A program made the position numbers and the translations under genes. Shown here in pieces: positions 39,280 to 46,784 of a stretch of DNA of 64,000 bases. The notes under the pieces are model-generated. The model saw only the letters and a program-made list of their open reading frames with translations. It did not search any database and was not told where the DNA came from. Origin of the DNA: a virus; the IMG/VR virus record IMGVR_UViG_3300034374_005666, positions 1-64,000 of that record; one strand, 5' to 3'. The stretch's first letter is position 1, and the number at the start of each line of letters is the position of its first letter.

Positions 39280-39391
39280 TTGTTGGTCTGATAGGACGCT
39301 CTTGACGCTGTCCTTGAATGTGTTTAATACAATAGACTTTATCAGGTAAAGCTACTTTAGTGCAGTTTTTAACCCTGCAGATTTCTTTCAT
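39233..39391 (-). CDS. Small zinc-binding-type protein
   Basis: 52 aa. CRVKNC near residue 5 and CIKH at 21-24 give a C-x4-C...C-x2-H pattern that could bind zinc. The rest is basic (QGQRQERPIRP, KQKRKIAK). Overlaps the membrane protein gene after it by 47 nt and starts inside the stop of the gene before it (ATGA). Confidence 0.5.
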   Translation of the reverse strand: MKEICRVKNCTKVALPDKVYCIKHIQGQRQERPIRPTNDSYGTIKQKRKIAK

Positions 39392-39555
39392 AGTAAATTT
39401 TGAAATGTTATTGTGGATTTTTTTACCCCATGATAAAGTAAAATGATAGCTACAAAATAAGCAAATAATTCTCTACATTCATCTAAAATACAGATGACAG
39501 CTAGTAAAAAATATACTAGCATAGACATAAATTCCCACCAATCTATCTTTTTCAT
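39388..39555 (-). CDS. Small membrane protein
   Basis: 55 aa: two hydrophobic segments (~8-24 and ~31-42) separated by an acidic turn (LDECREL). Ends in a TGA overlapped by the next ATG. Unknown function. Confidence 0.5.
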   Translation of the reverse strand: MKKIDWWEFMSMLVYFLLAVICILDECRELFAYFVAIILLYHGVKKSTITFQNLL

Positions 39556-39591
39556 ATTCCTAATTGTTTAATAATTAATTAAAAAAGCTGT

Positions 39592-39768
39592 TCATTGTAG
39601 TTTTGAAATATATAGTTTTTTCTTATACCATATTTTACTTGATGCTGCTAATAAGGTTCTTAATGTTAAGTAGCTTATATCCTCTCCTTCAGCAGCCTCT
39701 CTAATACTTTCATATATAGTAAAGCTGCCATCAGGATATTGTACTTTAATCTTAATCTTAGCTGGCAT
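39592..39768 (-). CDS. Small protein with NUMOD-like helix pattern
   Basis: 58 aa. YPDGSFTIYESIREAAEG followed by SYLTLRTLLAASSK resembles the short helix-turn-helix-like repeat (NUMOD1 type) found beside phage nucleases, but too short to be sure. Its ATG lies inside the end of the dNMP kinase gene (11-nt overlap). Confidence 0.5.
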   Translation of the reverse strand: MPAKIKIKVQYPDGSFTIYESIREAAEGEDISYLTLRTLLAASSKIWYKKKLYISKLQ

Positions 39769-40534
39769 ATAAGATTGTTTTTACTTCTTCAACTAAATCT
39801 TCCATGCTCCCATTATTATCAATAACTATATCTATATATTCATCTGATATACCTTTCTCTGAAGCATGAGTATCTGTAATACCTACATCTCTTTCCACTT
39901 TGATAATTATTCCACCTCTGTCTTTAATAGCTTTAGCCTCGTTATTATACCTAACATCTGGTATAATCCAGCGTTGTTTCTTAAAGTCAAAATCTTTTAT
40001 TTCGACACACCTTTCACAACCACCGTAAGGACCATGTTTACAATTCTTATAATGACTCTCATCTTCAATTACTTTCTCATTATAATTAGCAAACAAAGCA
40101 TTAACCCAGATATTTTTATGTATTTGTCTACCTACCTCTGTACCTATTAATTGCATAAGTAAACGCGGTGTTATAGATTCCTTTTCTACATGAAAATCTC
40201 TCTCATCAGTACGACCCATAAAAGGCAGCTTATTAATAATAAAGTCATTAGCTTCCTTTTTAGAAGTAAATACTTTAGCAGTACCAGCAAGAACGAAGTA
40301 TCTTTGTCCTTTTTTAATAAACCACCTATCCCACTCTTTACTTAAAACAGTCTCTTTATAAGCTCTATCTTCTAGTAGTTCTACAGGTACACCTAGTATA
40401 TCTGCTACAAATCTTTTAAGTGGATTAGCAAATCTTTTAGTCTTATACTGTTTTTGATGAAGAGTATTTATAATCTTAGCTACTGTATCTTTGCCCGAAC
40501 CTTTAAGACCTGTGACACCAATTAAGTTATTCAT
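39758..40534 (-). CDS. Deoxynucleoside monophosphate kinase
   Basis: 258 aa. The N-terminal P-loop GLKGSGKDT (9-17) and the following LHQKQYKTKRFANPLKRFV match phage dNMP kinases (T4 gp1-type and phage 'AAA' dNMPK), which phosphorylate dNMPs to dNDPs for DNA synthesis. A Cys/His-rich insert (CKHGPYGGCERC, about 170-181) could bind zinc and is not part of the core kinase. C-terminal DEYIDIVIDNNGSMEDL is also typical of this family. Ends inside the next small gene. Confidence 0.8.
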   Translation of the reverse strand: MNNLIGVTGLKGSGKDTVAKIINTLHQKQYKTKRFANPLKRFVADILGVPVELLEDRAYKETVLSKEWDRWFIKKGQRYFVLAGTAKVFTSKKEANDFIINKLPFMGRTDERDFHVEKESITPRLLMQLIGTEVGRQIHKNIWVNALFANYNEKVIEDESHYKNCKHGPYGGCERCVEIKDFDFKKQRWIIPDVRYNNEAKAIKDRGGIIIKVERDVGITDTHASEKGISDEYIDIVIDNNGSMEDLVEEVKTILYAS

Positions 40535-40535
40535 A

Positions 40536-40814
40536 TTAAAACCTTTTACTTTTCATAGATAAGTAACTACCTATTAATCCACCAGATAGTGAACATAAAA
40601 CAATAGGTATGTATTGCAATTCAAAATTAGATATAATCTCATGCATACTTACTGCTCCAATAGAAATTGATACAAGCCATGACAAGTGCACAAATGTACC
40701 TGAAATAAGAACTTGTGGAATATCTTGTTTTGCTATAGCTTTAACATTCCATGTCCTACAACCTATAAATACAAGCTGTGTAATAAAAATAATAATTGAA
40801 TACTGTAGTATCAT
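40536..40814 (-). CDS. Membrane protein, three helices
   Basis: 92 aa with about three hydrophobic segments and a basic tail (SMKSKRF). A small integral membrane protein of the type often found in gut phages; no function known. It lies 3 nt from the radical SAM gene and 1 nt from the kinase gene, so it is co-transcribed with both. Confidence 0.55.
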   Translation of the reverse strand: MILQYSIIIFITQLVFIGCRTWNVKAIAKQDIPQVLISGTFVHLSWLVSISIGAVSMHEIISNFELQYIPIVLCSLSGGLIGSYLSMKSKRF

Positions 40815-40817
40815 AGT

Positions 40818-41669
40818 TTAGAATATGTATCTAATGTTTACTTCAGGTATATACTCATTATACATTTGAGTAAACTGATTAATTAATTGAGCTTTCATAC
40901 GATGCTCATACCTTAGTGTGCATTGTCTATGCTGACTGTTCTTAATCTCTTGTATATCTGGTTGCCACAGTAGTTCTTCAGCTTCAGGGTAGTTTACTAG
41001 ATTGTATTCGTGTAGACCTTTGTCATGTGTTAAGAAAATAACTTCTGACTGTATTCTATCTAAGTACTTAGACTTAGCTATTTGTTCAAACAAATCTCTG
41101 TATAAATGTGACTCACTGGCTCTATATATAACAGGGCTTAGATTAATATTTACGTCCCAACCATGCTCAATAAATCTATCTATAGCTTTTATTCTAATAT
41201 GTATGGGAGTAGTCCCAGGCTCTAATATAGAACTATACTCTTGTGGCATTAAACTAAATCTAATCCTACCTGTATGCTTGAGTAGTTTGTTATTGACAAA
41301 CTTTGTTGCAAAAGTAGGAAATATCTTAGGTCTATCCTTGAACCAATCAAATACATAAGACCAATTGTAGTCAGCATAGTGTCTACTAATATCTGTAGCA
41401 TTAGCTATATCTACACCATACATAGTCTCATGTACTTGATTGGGTATTTTAGGATATGGTTGCTCATTAGCCCACTTGTCTATTACAGCCAGAATATCCA
41501 GCATGTTTTCATTAATGTAACCATGTGTCCTAAATCTTGGATTACGCTTACAATAACAATATCTGCACGATGCACCACAAAAATACAGAAAGTTAGGACT
41601 AGTAATATCTGCACTACGTTTATTAGCCTTCATAGCTAATGTTTTAGTCCTCTGTTTCTTGATTATCAT
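40818..41669 (-). CDS. Radical SAM protein, spore photoproduct lyase-like
   Basis: 283 aa. CGASCRYCYC (residues 31-40) is a C-x3-C-x2-C cluster that would bind a 4Fe-4S centre and S-adenosylmethionine. The C-terminal order LRYEHRMKAQLI...YIPEVNIRYIF matches the end of spore photoproduct lyase (KY...I...P...IRYxF). Family members reverse UV-induced thymine photoproducts, so a role in repair of phage DNA is plausible. It is shorter than many SPL proteins (~340 aa). ATG 41634 (MKANKRSADI) is an alternative start. Confidence 0.75.
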   Translation of the reverse strand: MIIKKQRTKTLAMKANKRSADITSPNFLYFCGASCRYCYCKRNPRFRTHGYINENMLDILAVIDKWANEQPYPKIPNQVHETMYGVDIANATDISRHYADYNWSYVFDWFKDRPKIFPTFATKFVNNKLLKHTGRIRFSLMPQEYSSILEPGTTPIHIRIKAIDRFIEHGWDVNINLSPVIYRASESHLYRDLFEQIAKSKYLDRIQSEVIFLTHDKGLHEYNLVNYPEAEELLWQPDIQEIKNSQHRQCTLRYEHRMKAQLINQFTQMYNEYIPEVNIRYIF

Positions 41670-42156
41670 TGATGCTCTTTAAGATAGAAGTATATGTATC
41701 AAACTTCTCTTTGTGGTAAGAGTATTCTTCAACTGTTTCTTTGTACTTTGTATACTGTCTTTCGTGGTACTCAGTTTGACCTTTAATATAATCTCTATAT
41801 TGATCTTTAACTATGTCAAAGTTCATAGGAACTTTCTTAGTATCTTCAAGTTCTTTCTGTAATCTTTCTATTTGACGTTCAATTCTTTCAATCTTTTTAG
41901 TCTGAAGAGTTTCAGATATTCTATTTCTATTCTTGATAAAATACTGTGCAAACTCTGCACTCATACTGCTTACATGGTCATATAGAATATCATCTAAGCT
42001 TTCTTCAATATCATCGTAATTGACTATTTCAGGATCAACATACACTCTAAAAGTATACAAGTCCTCTCCATCTTCTATACGTACATAGAGTTGACGTTGC
42101 AAGTCACTATTAAATAGATTATATCTACCTATAAGATCTGTTGTTTTAATTTTCAT
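41644..42156 (-). CDS. Coiled-coil protein, unknown
   Basis: 170 aa. N-terminal ~80 residues are acidic (EDGEDLYTFRVYVDPEIVNY); residues ~95-150 form a charged coiled coil (IERQIERLQKELEDTKK). No family recognised. Overlaps the next gene by 26 nt. Confidence 0.5.
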   Translation of the reverse strand: MKIKTTDLIGRYNLFNSDLQRQLYVRIEDGEDLYTFRVYVDPEIVNYDDIEESLDDILYDHVSSMSAEFAQYFIKNRNRISETLQTKKIERIERQIERLQKELEDTKKVPMNFDIVKDQYRDYIKGQTEYHERQYTKYKETVEEYSYHKEKFDTYTSILKSINDNQETED

Positions 42157-42580
42157 CTTTGATTAATTTTAAAGCTCTGTAAAGACCTTTCTCAAGTGCT
42201 TCCTCATAAGTACTAAAGACTTCTACAGAAGCTATTGTAGAGCCTGTATATGTAGCTTGTGGATGTAATGATTGAATGGTGTAAACCCAACTAAGTGTAA
42301 TATCTGTACTAATATGTACTGCTATACCATGCTTATCTCTGAGCCATTTTTGTAACATAGACTGAGTAGGTACAGAACAATAGTTTCCTATTAAGTTTTT
42401 GTCATTGTAGTCTTCTAACAAATCTTCTACATCAGCTTCAAATTCTACATCAGTACTACTACCATTTTCTGTCCAATTTGGATATAGTTTTTCTTTATGA
42501 TAGTGATAAAGACATAGCCAATTAAACCCTATCTTTTTAGCTAACTTAGCTACATCAAAAGATATCAATTGTTCATTCAT
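42146..42580 (-). CDS. Conserved Bacteroidota phage protein, unknown
   Basis: 144 aa. Contains SVPTQSMLQKWLRDKHGI and ends TYEEALEKGLYRALKLI, a pair of motifs I have seen in small hypothetical proteins of Bacteroidota phages and mobile elements. Function unknown. Probably a small alpha/beta protein; neighbours give no clue. Confidence 0.55.
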   Translation of the reverse strand: MNEQLISFDVAKLAKKIGFNWLCLYHYHKEKLYPNWTENGSSTDVEFEADVEDLLEDYNDKNLIGNYCSVPTQSMLQKWLRDKHGIAVHISTDITLSWVYTIQSLHPQATYTGSTIASVEVFSTYEEALEKGLYRALKLIKDEN

Positions 42581-42591
42581 TATATTACATT

Positions 42592-42864
42592 TTAAAGTCC
42601 AATGTTTCTAAATACTTTATAACCTGGAGTCTTTTTTAACTTATTAAACAAAAAGTCTATAGCATCTTTTATCATATCAGTGTGAGTCCAATCTTCTCCA
42701 TAAAAAAACCCTTTAACTTCTATACGACCTTTTATTTTATACCATAATTGTCTATCTGCATCTATTCTCCAACTTACAAAATGACTGACTACATCCATTT
42801 TATCACCTACTGCAAAGTCATTGTCTTTAACTACACAGTAGCTATGAGTTGTTATTGTTGGCAT
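42592..42864 (-). CDS. Small protein, unknown
   Basis: 90 aa, mixed alpha/beta with several aromatic residues (WRIDADRQLWYKI, KGFFYGEDWTHTD). Overlaps the zinc-ribbon gene by 13 nt. No family recognised. Confidence 0.5.
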   Translation of the reverse strand: MPTITTHSYCVVKDNDFAVGDKMDVVSHFVSWRIDADRQLWYKIKGRIEVKGFFYGEDWTHTDMIKDAIDFLFNKLKKTPGYKVFRNIGL

Positions 42865-43067
42865 TGTGTTTTTTTAATAGGATTACCCCAATCATCTTCT
42901 GTTTTATCTCCTGTATAAGGAGTAACTTTAAGCGTAAGAACAGGTTTGACTATAAAAGCTGTACCACAACAATTAGAAACAGCTAAGTTTGTATTGTGAT
43001 ATCTTTCTGCATTCCTGTACACTACAAAGTCTATATCTATTTCTTTATTACAATTAGGACATTTCAT
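42852..43067 (-). CDS. Small zinc-ribbon-like protein
   Basis: 71 aa. CPNC at residues 3-6 and a CC pair at ~33-34 make a plausible four-Cys zinc site. Such small phage zinc ribbons often modulate transcription or stabilise small folds, but no specific role can be given. Confidence 0.55.
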   Translation of the reverse strand: MKCPNCNKEIDIDFVVYRNAERYHNTNLAVSNCCGTAFIVKPVLTLKVTPYTGDKTEDDWGNPIKKTQCQQ

Positions 43068-43371
43068 CTTCTTTCTTTGTTAATTTAAAATCACCATAGT
43101 ATAAAGAACCTGATAATACAAATACTTGATTGTTCTTTTTATAAGTATTCCAAAAGTCTACTTGGAAACCATTAATATCTGATTCTATAAGTTCAAAACC
43201 TGCATCTTTAATAATTTCATCTATTAAGCCTACAGGAATAAATGGTAACTTGCCAGTTTTATCATAAGCCTGGTCTTTCAGAATACTCTCAATCCAACCT
43301 ATTCTGTTAGAAAGTTCTACGTCATTTAGCTTATAAAACTTTTTGAGTCTATCTCTCTTTTCTTCATTCAT
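43054..43371 (-). CDS. Small protein, unknown
   Basis: 105 aa, Lys/Asp/Glu-rich. First gene after the terminator at 43390-43420, so it is probably promoter-proximal in the 38184-43371 unit. No motif recognised. Confidence 0.5.
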   Translation of the reverse strand: MNEEKRDRLKKFYKLNDVELSNRIGWIESILKDQAYDKTGKLPFIPVGLIDEIIKDAGFELIESDINGFQVDFWNTYKKNNQVFVLSGSLYYGDFKLTKKEDEMS

Positions 43372-43389
43372 AAGTTTATTAAATTAAAA

Positions 43390-43420
43390 AACCAGCTTAC
43401 CCATTACAGATAAACTGGTT
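43390..43420 (-). terminator. Intrinsic terminator
   Basis: On the - strand AACCAG...CTGGTT (extended by TTTAT/GTAAG with wobble pairs) followed by TTTTTT. It lies downstream of the 43442-43684 gene. Confidence 0.75.
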
Positions 43421-43441
43421 CAAATAAGTTTGGAGTTAATT

Positions 43442-43684
43442 TTAACCAAAGACTACCTCCAGTGTAATACCATCTGAGTCTACTGATTCAACAGTAAAAC
43501 CTGCTTCTTTCATAGGAGCAGTGACATCTTCAGTGAAAGACAGATCATCTGTACGTAGTTCCACTTTAGTGATTTGCTTTTCTGCATACGGAAGATCACT
43601 GTCTTCTACTTGAAGACGAATGGTTCCCTCTGCAAATAAACCAAGCAGTGCGGGGTCTTGAGCCAAAAATTCTGTAACAGTCAT
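43442..43684 (-). CDS. Small acidic protein, unknown
   Basis: 80 aa, strongly acidic (DDLSFTEDVTAPMKEAGF). Monocistronic: it has its own terminator (43390-43420), and another hairpin terminator (43768-43797) lies upstream, so it has a private promoter in 43685-43767. The N-terminal TVTEFLAQDPALLGLF is hydrophobic and helical. Independent control plus acidity is reminiscent of early phage effector or DNA-mimic proteins, but this is only an inference. Confidence 0.6.
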   Translation of the reverse strand: MTVTEFLAQDPALLGLFAEGTIRLQVEDSDLPYAEKQITKVELRTDDLSFTEDVTAPMKEAGFTVESVDSDGITLEVVFG

Positions 43685-43713
43685 AATATTTTTATTTGAT
43701 GAGTTGCCAATAT

Positions 43714-43742
43714 AGGTATAATAAAGCTATTATGCTATACCT
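43714..43742. other. Inverted repeat upstream of the small acidic gene
   Basis: Perfect AGGTATA / TATACCT arms (7 bp) with a 15-nt loop, 30-58 nt upstream of the 43684 start. Could be an operator or a fold in the 5' leader; no evidence decides. Confidence 0.35.
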
Positions 43743-43767
43743 TTTATATTAAGCAATCATTAAAAAA

Positions 43768-43797
43768 GGCTGATCCAGATTGTAATCCAGACCAGCC
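43768..43797 (-). terminator. Intrinsic terminator
   Basis: On the - strand GGCTGGTC...GATCAGCC (one G-T pair) followed by TTTTTT. Closes the transcript carrying the amidase and the 50-aa basic gene. Confidence 0.8.
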
Positions 43798-43823
43798 ACT
43801 AAACCAATCAATTATGAAAAACA

Positions 43824-43976
43824 TCAGTTAAGACCTTTCTCCCATTCATCTTGCTTCTTCTTACGAATGAGCTTACGTTTTTCTTTTGCTTGTTTACGAT
43901 TATCTCTATTAGTCTTTCTCTTAGAACTGCCTGGTTTTAGTAGTTCTTTGATTTCGTTCTTTTTTCCATTTGCCAT
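43824..43976 (-). CDS. Small Lys/Arg-rich protein
   Basis: 50 aa, very basic (RKTNRDNRKQAKEKRKLIRK). Overlaps the end of the 43937-44419 gene by 40 nt and precedes the terminator at 43768. Highly basic and helical, so nucleic-acid binding is possible; no family recognised. Confidence 0.5.
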   Translation of the reverse strand: MANGKKNEIKELLKPGSSKRKTNRDNRKQAKEKRKLIRKKKQDEWEKGLN

Positions 43977-44419
43977 TTGAATCCAATATTAAAGTTAAAA
44001 AATCCAGTGTTATCAATCATACCTAGTTTCCAACCCATGTTGAAATCCAGCTTCTTTACAATAGTAATTAAATCTGCCTGAAGCTCAAGACCGTACATCA
44101 AATGCTTTCTTTGCCATGCATAATCCATAAAGAATCCAGCATAGTAATCTACCTCATCTGATACACCTGCCTTTACACCTATAGTATTAGCTCTGTTGAG
44201 AACCTGTTCATTATACTCTTCCAGGTAGCCTATTCTTGCACCTACGTATGTAGCTATTTCATTAGGTATTTTATTAAATTGATAAACAACTTCTTTGTTA
44301 GACCATGATCCAACATTAACAGTATTGTCTCCATTATTGTAGATCATCACGCCACCATTAATACTACTACTCAATTGTCCAAACAGGCTAAATGGTAAAA
44401 ATAATAGTATATATTTCAT
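43937..44419 (-). CDS. Exported beta-rich protein, possible outer-membrane barrel
   Basis: 160 aa. Signal peptide MKYILLFLPFSLFGQ. The mature part alternates hydrophobic and polar residues with aromatic girdles (YAGFFMDYAWQRKHLMYGLE, FFNFNIGFKWQ near the C-terminus), typical of a small outer-membrane barrel. Its ATG overlaps the stop of the amidase gene (ATGA), so the two are co-translated. It may help breach the outer membrane or block further phage adsorption; both are inferences. Confidence 0.6.
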   Translation of the reverse strand: MKYILLFLPFSLFGQLSSSINGGVMIYNNGDNTVNVGSWSNKEVVYQFNKIPNEIATYVGARIGYLEEYNEQVLNRANTIGVKAGVSDEVDYYAGFFMDYAWQRKHLMYGLELQADLITIVKKLDFNMGWKLGMIDNTGFFNFNIGFKWQMEKRTKSKNY

Positions 44420-45159
44420 AGTTCATTAATTTGTCTCAAGCTATCAATAACTGCTCCAGCCTGCATTTCATCACCAGAATTAGCTAAGTACTTAGCTTTC
44501 TCTATGTTTGTATAGAACTCAGGCTCAAGTATAAAACTCAGATAAGGTGTATCATAGAGCATAGGAAAACGTCTGTTGTTATTCATCTTAATACCTCTGT
44601 CTCTGGATTGATGACGTTTGACCATGTTATCCTGAAATATCTGAGCATACAGCAATCTTTTTGCTCTATTGGCTAGTACATCAGCAATCCATGTTTCAGA
44701 GCCTGTGACGTTGTTCCAAGAGTCTGTATGAGCATTTGCGTGTTGATCTATAATAATAGGTTCAAGACCTGCTGGTACAGAAATTAAGTACTTAATAATT
44801 TGCACCCTTTCAGGTATGCAGTTACCATAGCATTCCACTAAGTAATCATTACCAATAGCATATTTCCATCCAAGATTATCAAGTTTATTTTTAATAATTT
44901 CTACAGTACGTTTGTTGTACTCATACTCTATAAACTGAAACCCATTATACTTAGGTGATCTTTTACCCTTAGTCATTGGCCCATGCCCATAGAATAGAAT
45001 AGGAAATATCTTTTGTACAGTTTTCGGCTTAACTTCTATAACTGGTTTATTAACTTTTACTGTAATAGTATCAGTTGCAAGTATTATCTCTGACGCATCT
45101 ACTATATCTCTGGTAGGAGTAAACAGATTTATCAACCACCTAAGTATACGAGTTATCAT
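44416..45159 (-). CDS. N-acetylmuramoyl-L-alanine amidase (Amidase_3), endolysin
   Basis: 247 aa. Zinc-site residues of the Amidase_3 fold are visible: H59 in GHG, E80 in EYEYN, H140 in DQHANA, and the catalytic Glu in LEPEFYTN (212-214). It cleaves the bond between MurNAc and the stem peptide. The N-terminus (MITRILRWLINLF) is amphipathic and lacks a clear signal peptide. Followed by an exported barrel-like gene, an arrangement that suggests a lysis cassette inside the otherwise replication-oriented arm. Confidence 0.85.
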   Translation of the reverse strand: MITRILRWLINLFTPTRDIVDASEIILATDTITVKVNKPVIEVKPKTVQKIFPILFYGHGPMTKGKRSPKYNGFQFIEYEYNKRTVEIIKNKLDNLGWKYAIGNDYLVECYGNCIPERVQIIKYLISVPAGLEPIIIDQHANAHTDSWNNVTGSETWIADVLANRAKRLLYAQIFQDNMVKRHQSRDRGIKMNNNRRFPMLYDTPYLSFILEPEFYTNIEKAKYLANSGDEMQAGAVIDSLRQINEL

Positions 45160-45371
45160 GTCTGGTCTATTTCATCGTCTAAAGGAAGTATTCTCTCAAT
45201 AAGCTCTTGGCTCCAACTGGCACTTAATAACAGAGACTTAAATATTTCAGCCATTTCCCAGATAGTTAAATCATCATGGTCTTTTTCTATTGTTATCTTT
45301 TTGCCGTGTACTTCCAGGCTTATTTTGAATTTGCTTTTTGATTCTGTCATTTTCTGCATTGATTTTGTCAA
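45156..45371 (-). CDS. Small protein, unknown
   Basis: 71 aa. KFKISLEVHGKKITIEKDHD then TIWEMAEIFKSLLLSASWSQ is a strand-strand-helix pattern common to small phage proteins of unknown role. ATGA overlaps on both sides place it in the amidase operon. Confidence 0.5.
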   Translation of the reverse strand: MTKSMQKMTESKSKFKISLEVHGKKITIEKDHDDLTIWEMAEIFKSLLLSASWSQELIERILPLDDEIDQT

Positions 45372-45616
45372 TTACTTTCTTGAGCTTTTCTTTTATAGGA
45401 GTCGTATCCATGCTGCTTTATAATTTGTTCTACATCACCAATAATTTTATCAGCTACTTCATCGTCAGGAAAAGACAAATATAATTCTCTACTTGCTCTA
45501 TCGTGCCCTTCGTAAGTAACAGTTTTGCTAGTCTTGAGTTTCTTAGCTATATTTTTTACAAATCTTCTAAACTGTTGTCTGTTAACAGATATGAGCTTTA
45601 AAGTTCTATAAACCAT
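45368..45616 (-). CDS. Small basic protein, unknown
   Basis: 82 aa, Lys/Arg-rich. Alternating helix/strand pattern (QQFRRFVKNIAKKLKTSKTV, DDEVADKIIGDVEQIIKQHG). No family recognised. Confidence 0.5.
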   Translation of the reverse strand: MVYRTLKLISVNRQQFRRFVKNIAKKLKTSKTVTYEGHDRASRELYLSFPDDEVADKIIGDVEQIIKQHGYDSYKRKAQESN

Positions 45617-45655
45617 AATCTTTTCTTTTACTTACTGCAAGTATAAAAAGTACCA

Positions 45656-46081
45656 TTAATCCAATAACCATGACATATCTGCTTTAGTATAGTTAATGCC
45701 TTTCTTGTACTTACCAGATTTAGAGTCATAGATAACATAGTACTCTCCATCTTCATCAGTATGTTTTTCGTACATACAGTCTACATTCTTTTCTTTATAC
45801 TTCTCAATAGAGTCTTCAGCTTGTTTCTGAGTCAGACAAACTTTAGACATATTGGATAGATATACTTCTCTGTAAGCTTTTAGAGTATTGTTATATCCTA
45901 TACTGGCTATCAACCATCCAATAACTACCCACAATATATCTACTGCTTCTTTAACTTGTTCAGGTAAAGTTTTAGCTTCAAAGAACTCATCTACTTCTTC
46001 TTGTATCAAGTTTCTGTATAGCTCAGCATCTGGTTCTTGCTTAAACTTCTTGAATGTAAGTTTAACAAATTCGTGTATCAT
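45656..46081 (-). CDS. MazG-like nucleotide pyrophosphohydrolase
   Basis: 141 aa. EEVDEFFEA (~28-36) followed by VKEAVDILWVVIGWLI is the E-x3-E...D helix pair of all-alpha MazG/HisE-type NTP pyrophosphatases; SNMSKV (~77-82) is the usual following motif. Such enzymes hydrolyse (d)NTPs or ppGpp-like nucleotides, and phage copies are thought to adjust nucleotide pools or the stringent response. The C-terminal ~30 residues (DSKSGKYKKGINY) match extensions seen in phage versions. Confidence 0.75.
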   Translation of the reverse strand: MIHEFVKLTFKKFKQEPDAELYRNLIQEEVDEFFEAKTLPEQVKEAVDILWVVIGWLIASIGYNNTLKAYREVYLSNMSKVCLTQKQAEDSIEKYKEKNVDCMYEKHTDEDGEYYVIYDSKSGKYKKGINYTKADMSWLLD

Positions 46082-46114
46082 TTAGTATTAGTTTTTCAAA
46101 ATCTTTTTAAAAAT

Positions 46115-46140
46115 GTAGAGGAGATCAATGTCTCCCCTAC
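46115..46140 (-). terminator. Intrinsic terminator
   Basis: Stem GTAGGGGAGA / TCTCCTCTAC on the - strand (one G-T pair) with a 6-nt loop, then ATTTTT. It closes the long operon that begins at the E2-like gene. Confidence 0.8.
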
Positions 46141-46148
46141 AAATATAG

Positions 46149-46784
46149 TTATTTATAATTAAATATTTCTTCTACCTCTCTAATCATGTAGTCTAATTCA
46201 CTGTCTTCAAACAGTGTAATCCATGTAGTGTCATTGACCTTTCTCTCTATAGCATCTTCTGTATTATAATACTTTCTATAGTGATTTAGCTCTTCCTCAA
46301 ATGCAATACGTCTTTCTTCAGTTTGCAGCATAGTTGCAGTAGCTTGTGTATTACCTATATGCTTAATAATATATTCATACACTTGCTCTTTACTGAACAT
46401 CTTACTATACTTAGACTGCATGAACATATCATAGGCTTGTCTAAATTCAGATGGCACATTGATAACAATCATGTGCAGTCTTCCACCTAAAAGTTCTCCA
46501 AATGGATAGTCTGATACATAACTGTTGCTCTGTAATAGCGGAAGTACTCTTGCAAAGTCATTGCTCTTAGCTACATCTACAAGCAAGAATAAACTGTAAT
46601 CATGTGGATTATCATAGTCATTAATACCTACTGCATATACATACATATGCTTAAGGCGTTCTACAAACAATTCACCATAGTACAGAATGACAGGAGCTAG
46701 AAGATACTTTCTGGTCTTATTATTGTACTCACGTACACCAAGTTCTATATCTTTACTGATACTCTCTAATGTCATAATGCCCAT
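46149..46784 (-). CDS. Unknown protein at the end of the conjugation/recombination operon
   Basis: 211 aa, mostly helical with a central beta region (FGELLGGRLHMIVINVP). No family recognised. The C-terminal half is charged (EERRIAFEEELNHYRKYYNT). Overlaps the exonuclease gene by 13 nt and is followed by the terminator. Confidence 0.55.
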   Translation of the reverse strand: MGIMTLESISKDIELGVREYNNKTRKYLLAPVILYYGELFVERLKHMYVYAVGINDYDNPHDYSLFLLVDVAKSNDFARVLPLLQSNSYVSDYPFGELLGGRLHMIVINVPSEFRQAYDMFMQSKYSKMFSKEQVYEYIIKHIGNTQATATMLQTEERRIAFEEELNHYRKYYNTEDAIERKVNDTTWITLFEDSELDYMIREVEEIFNYK

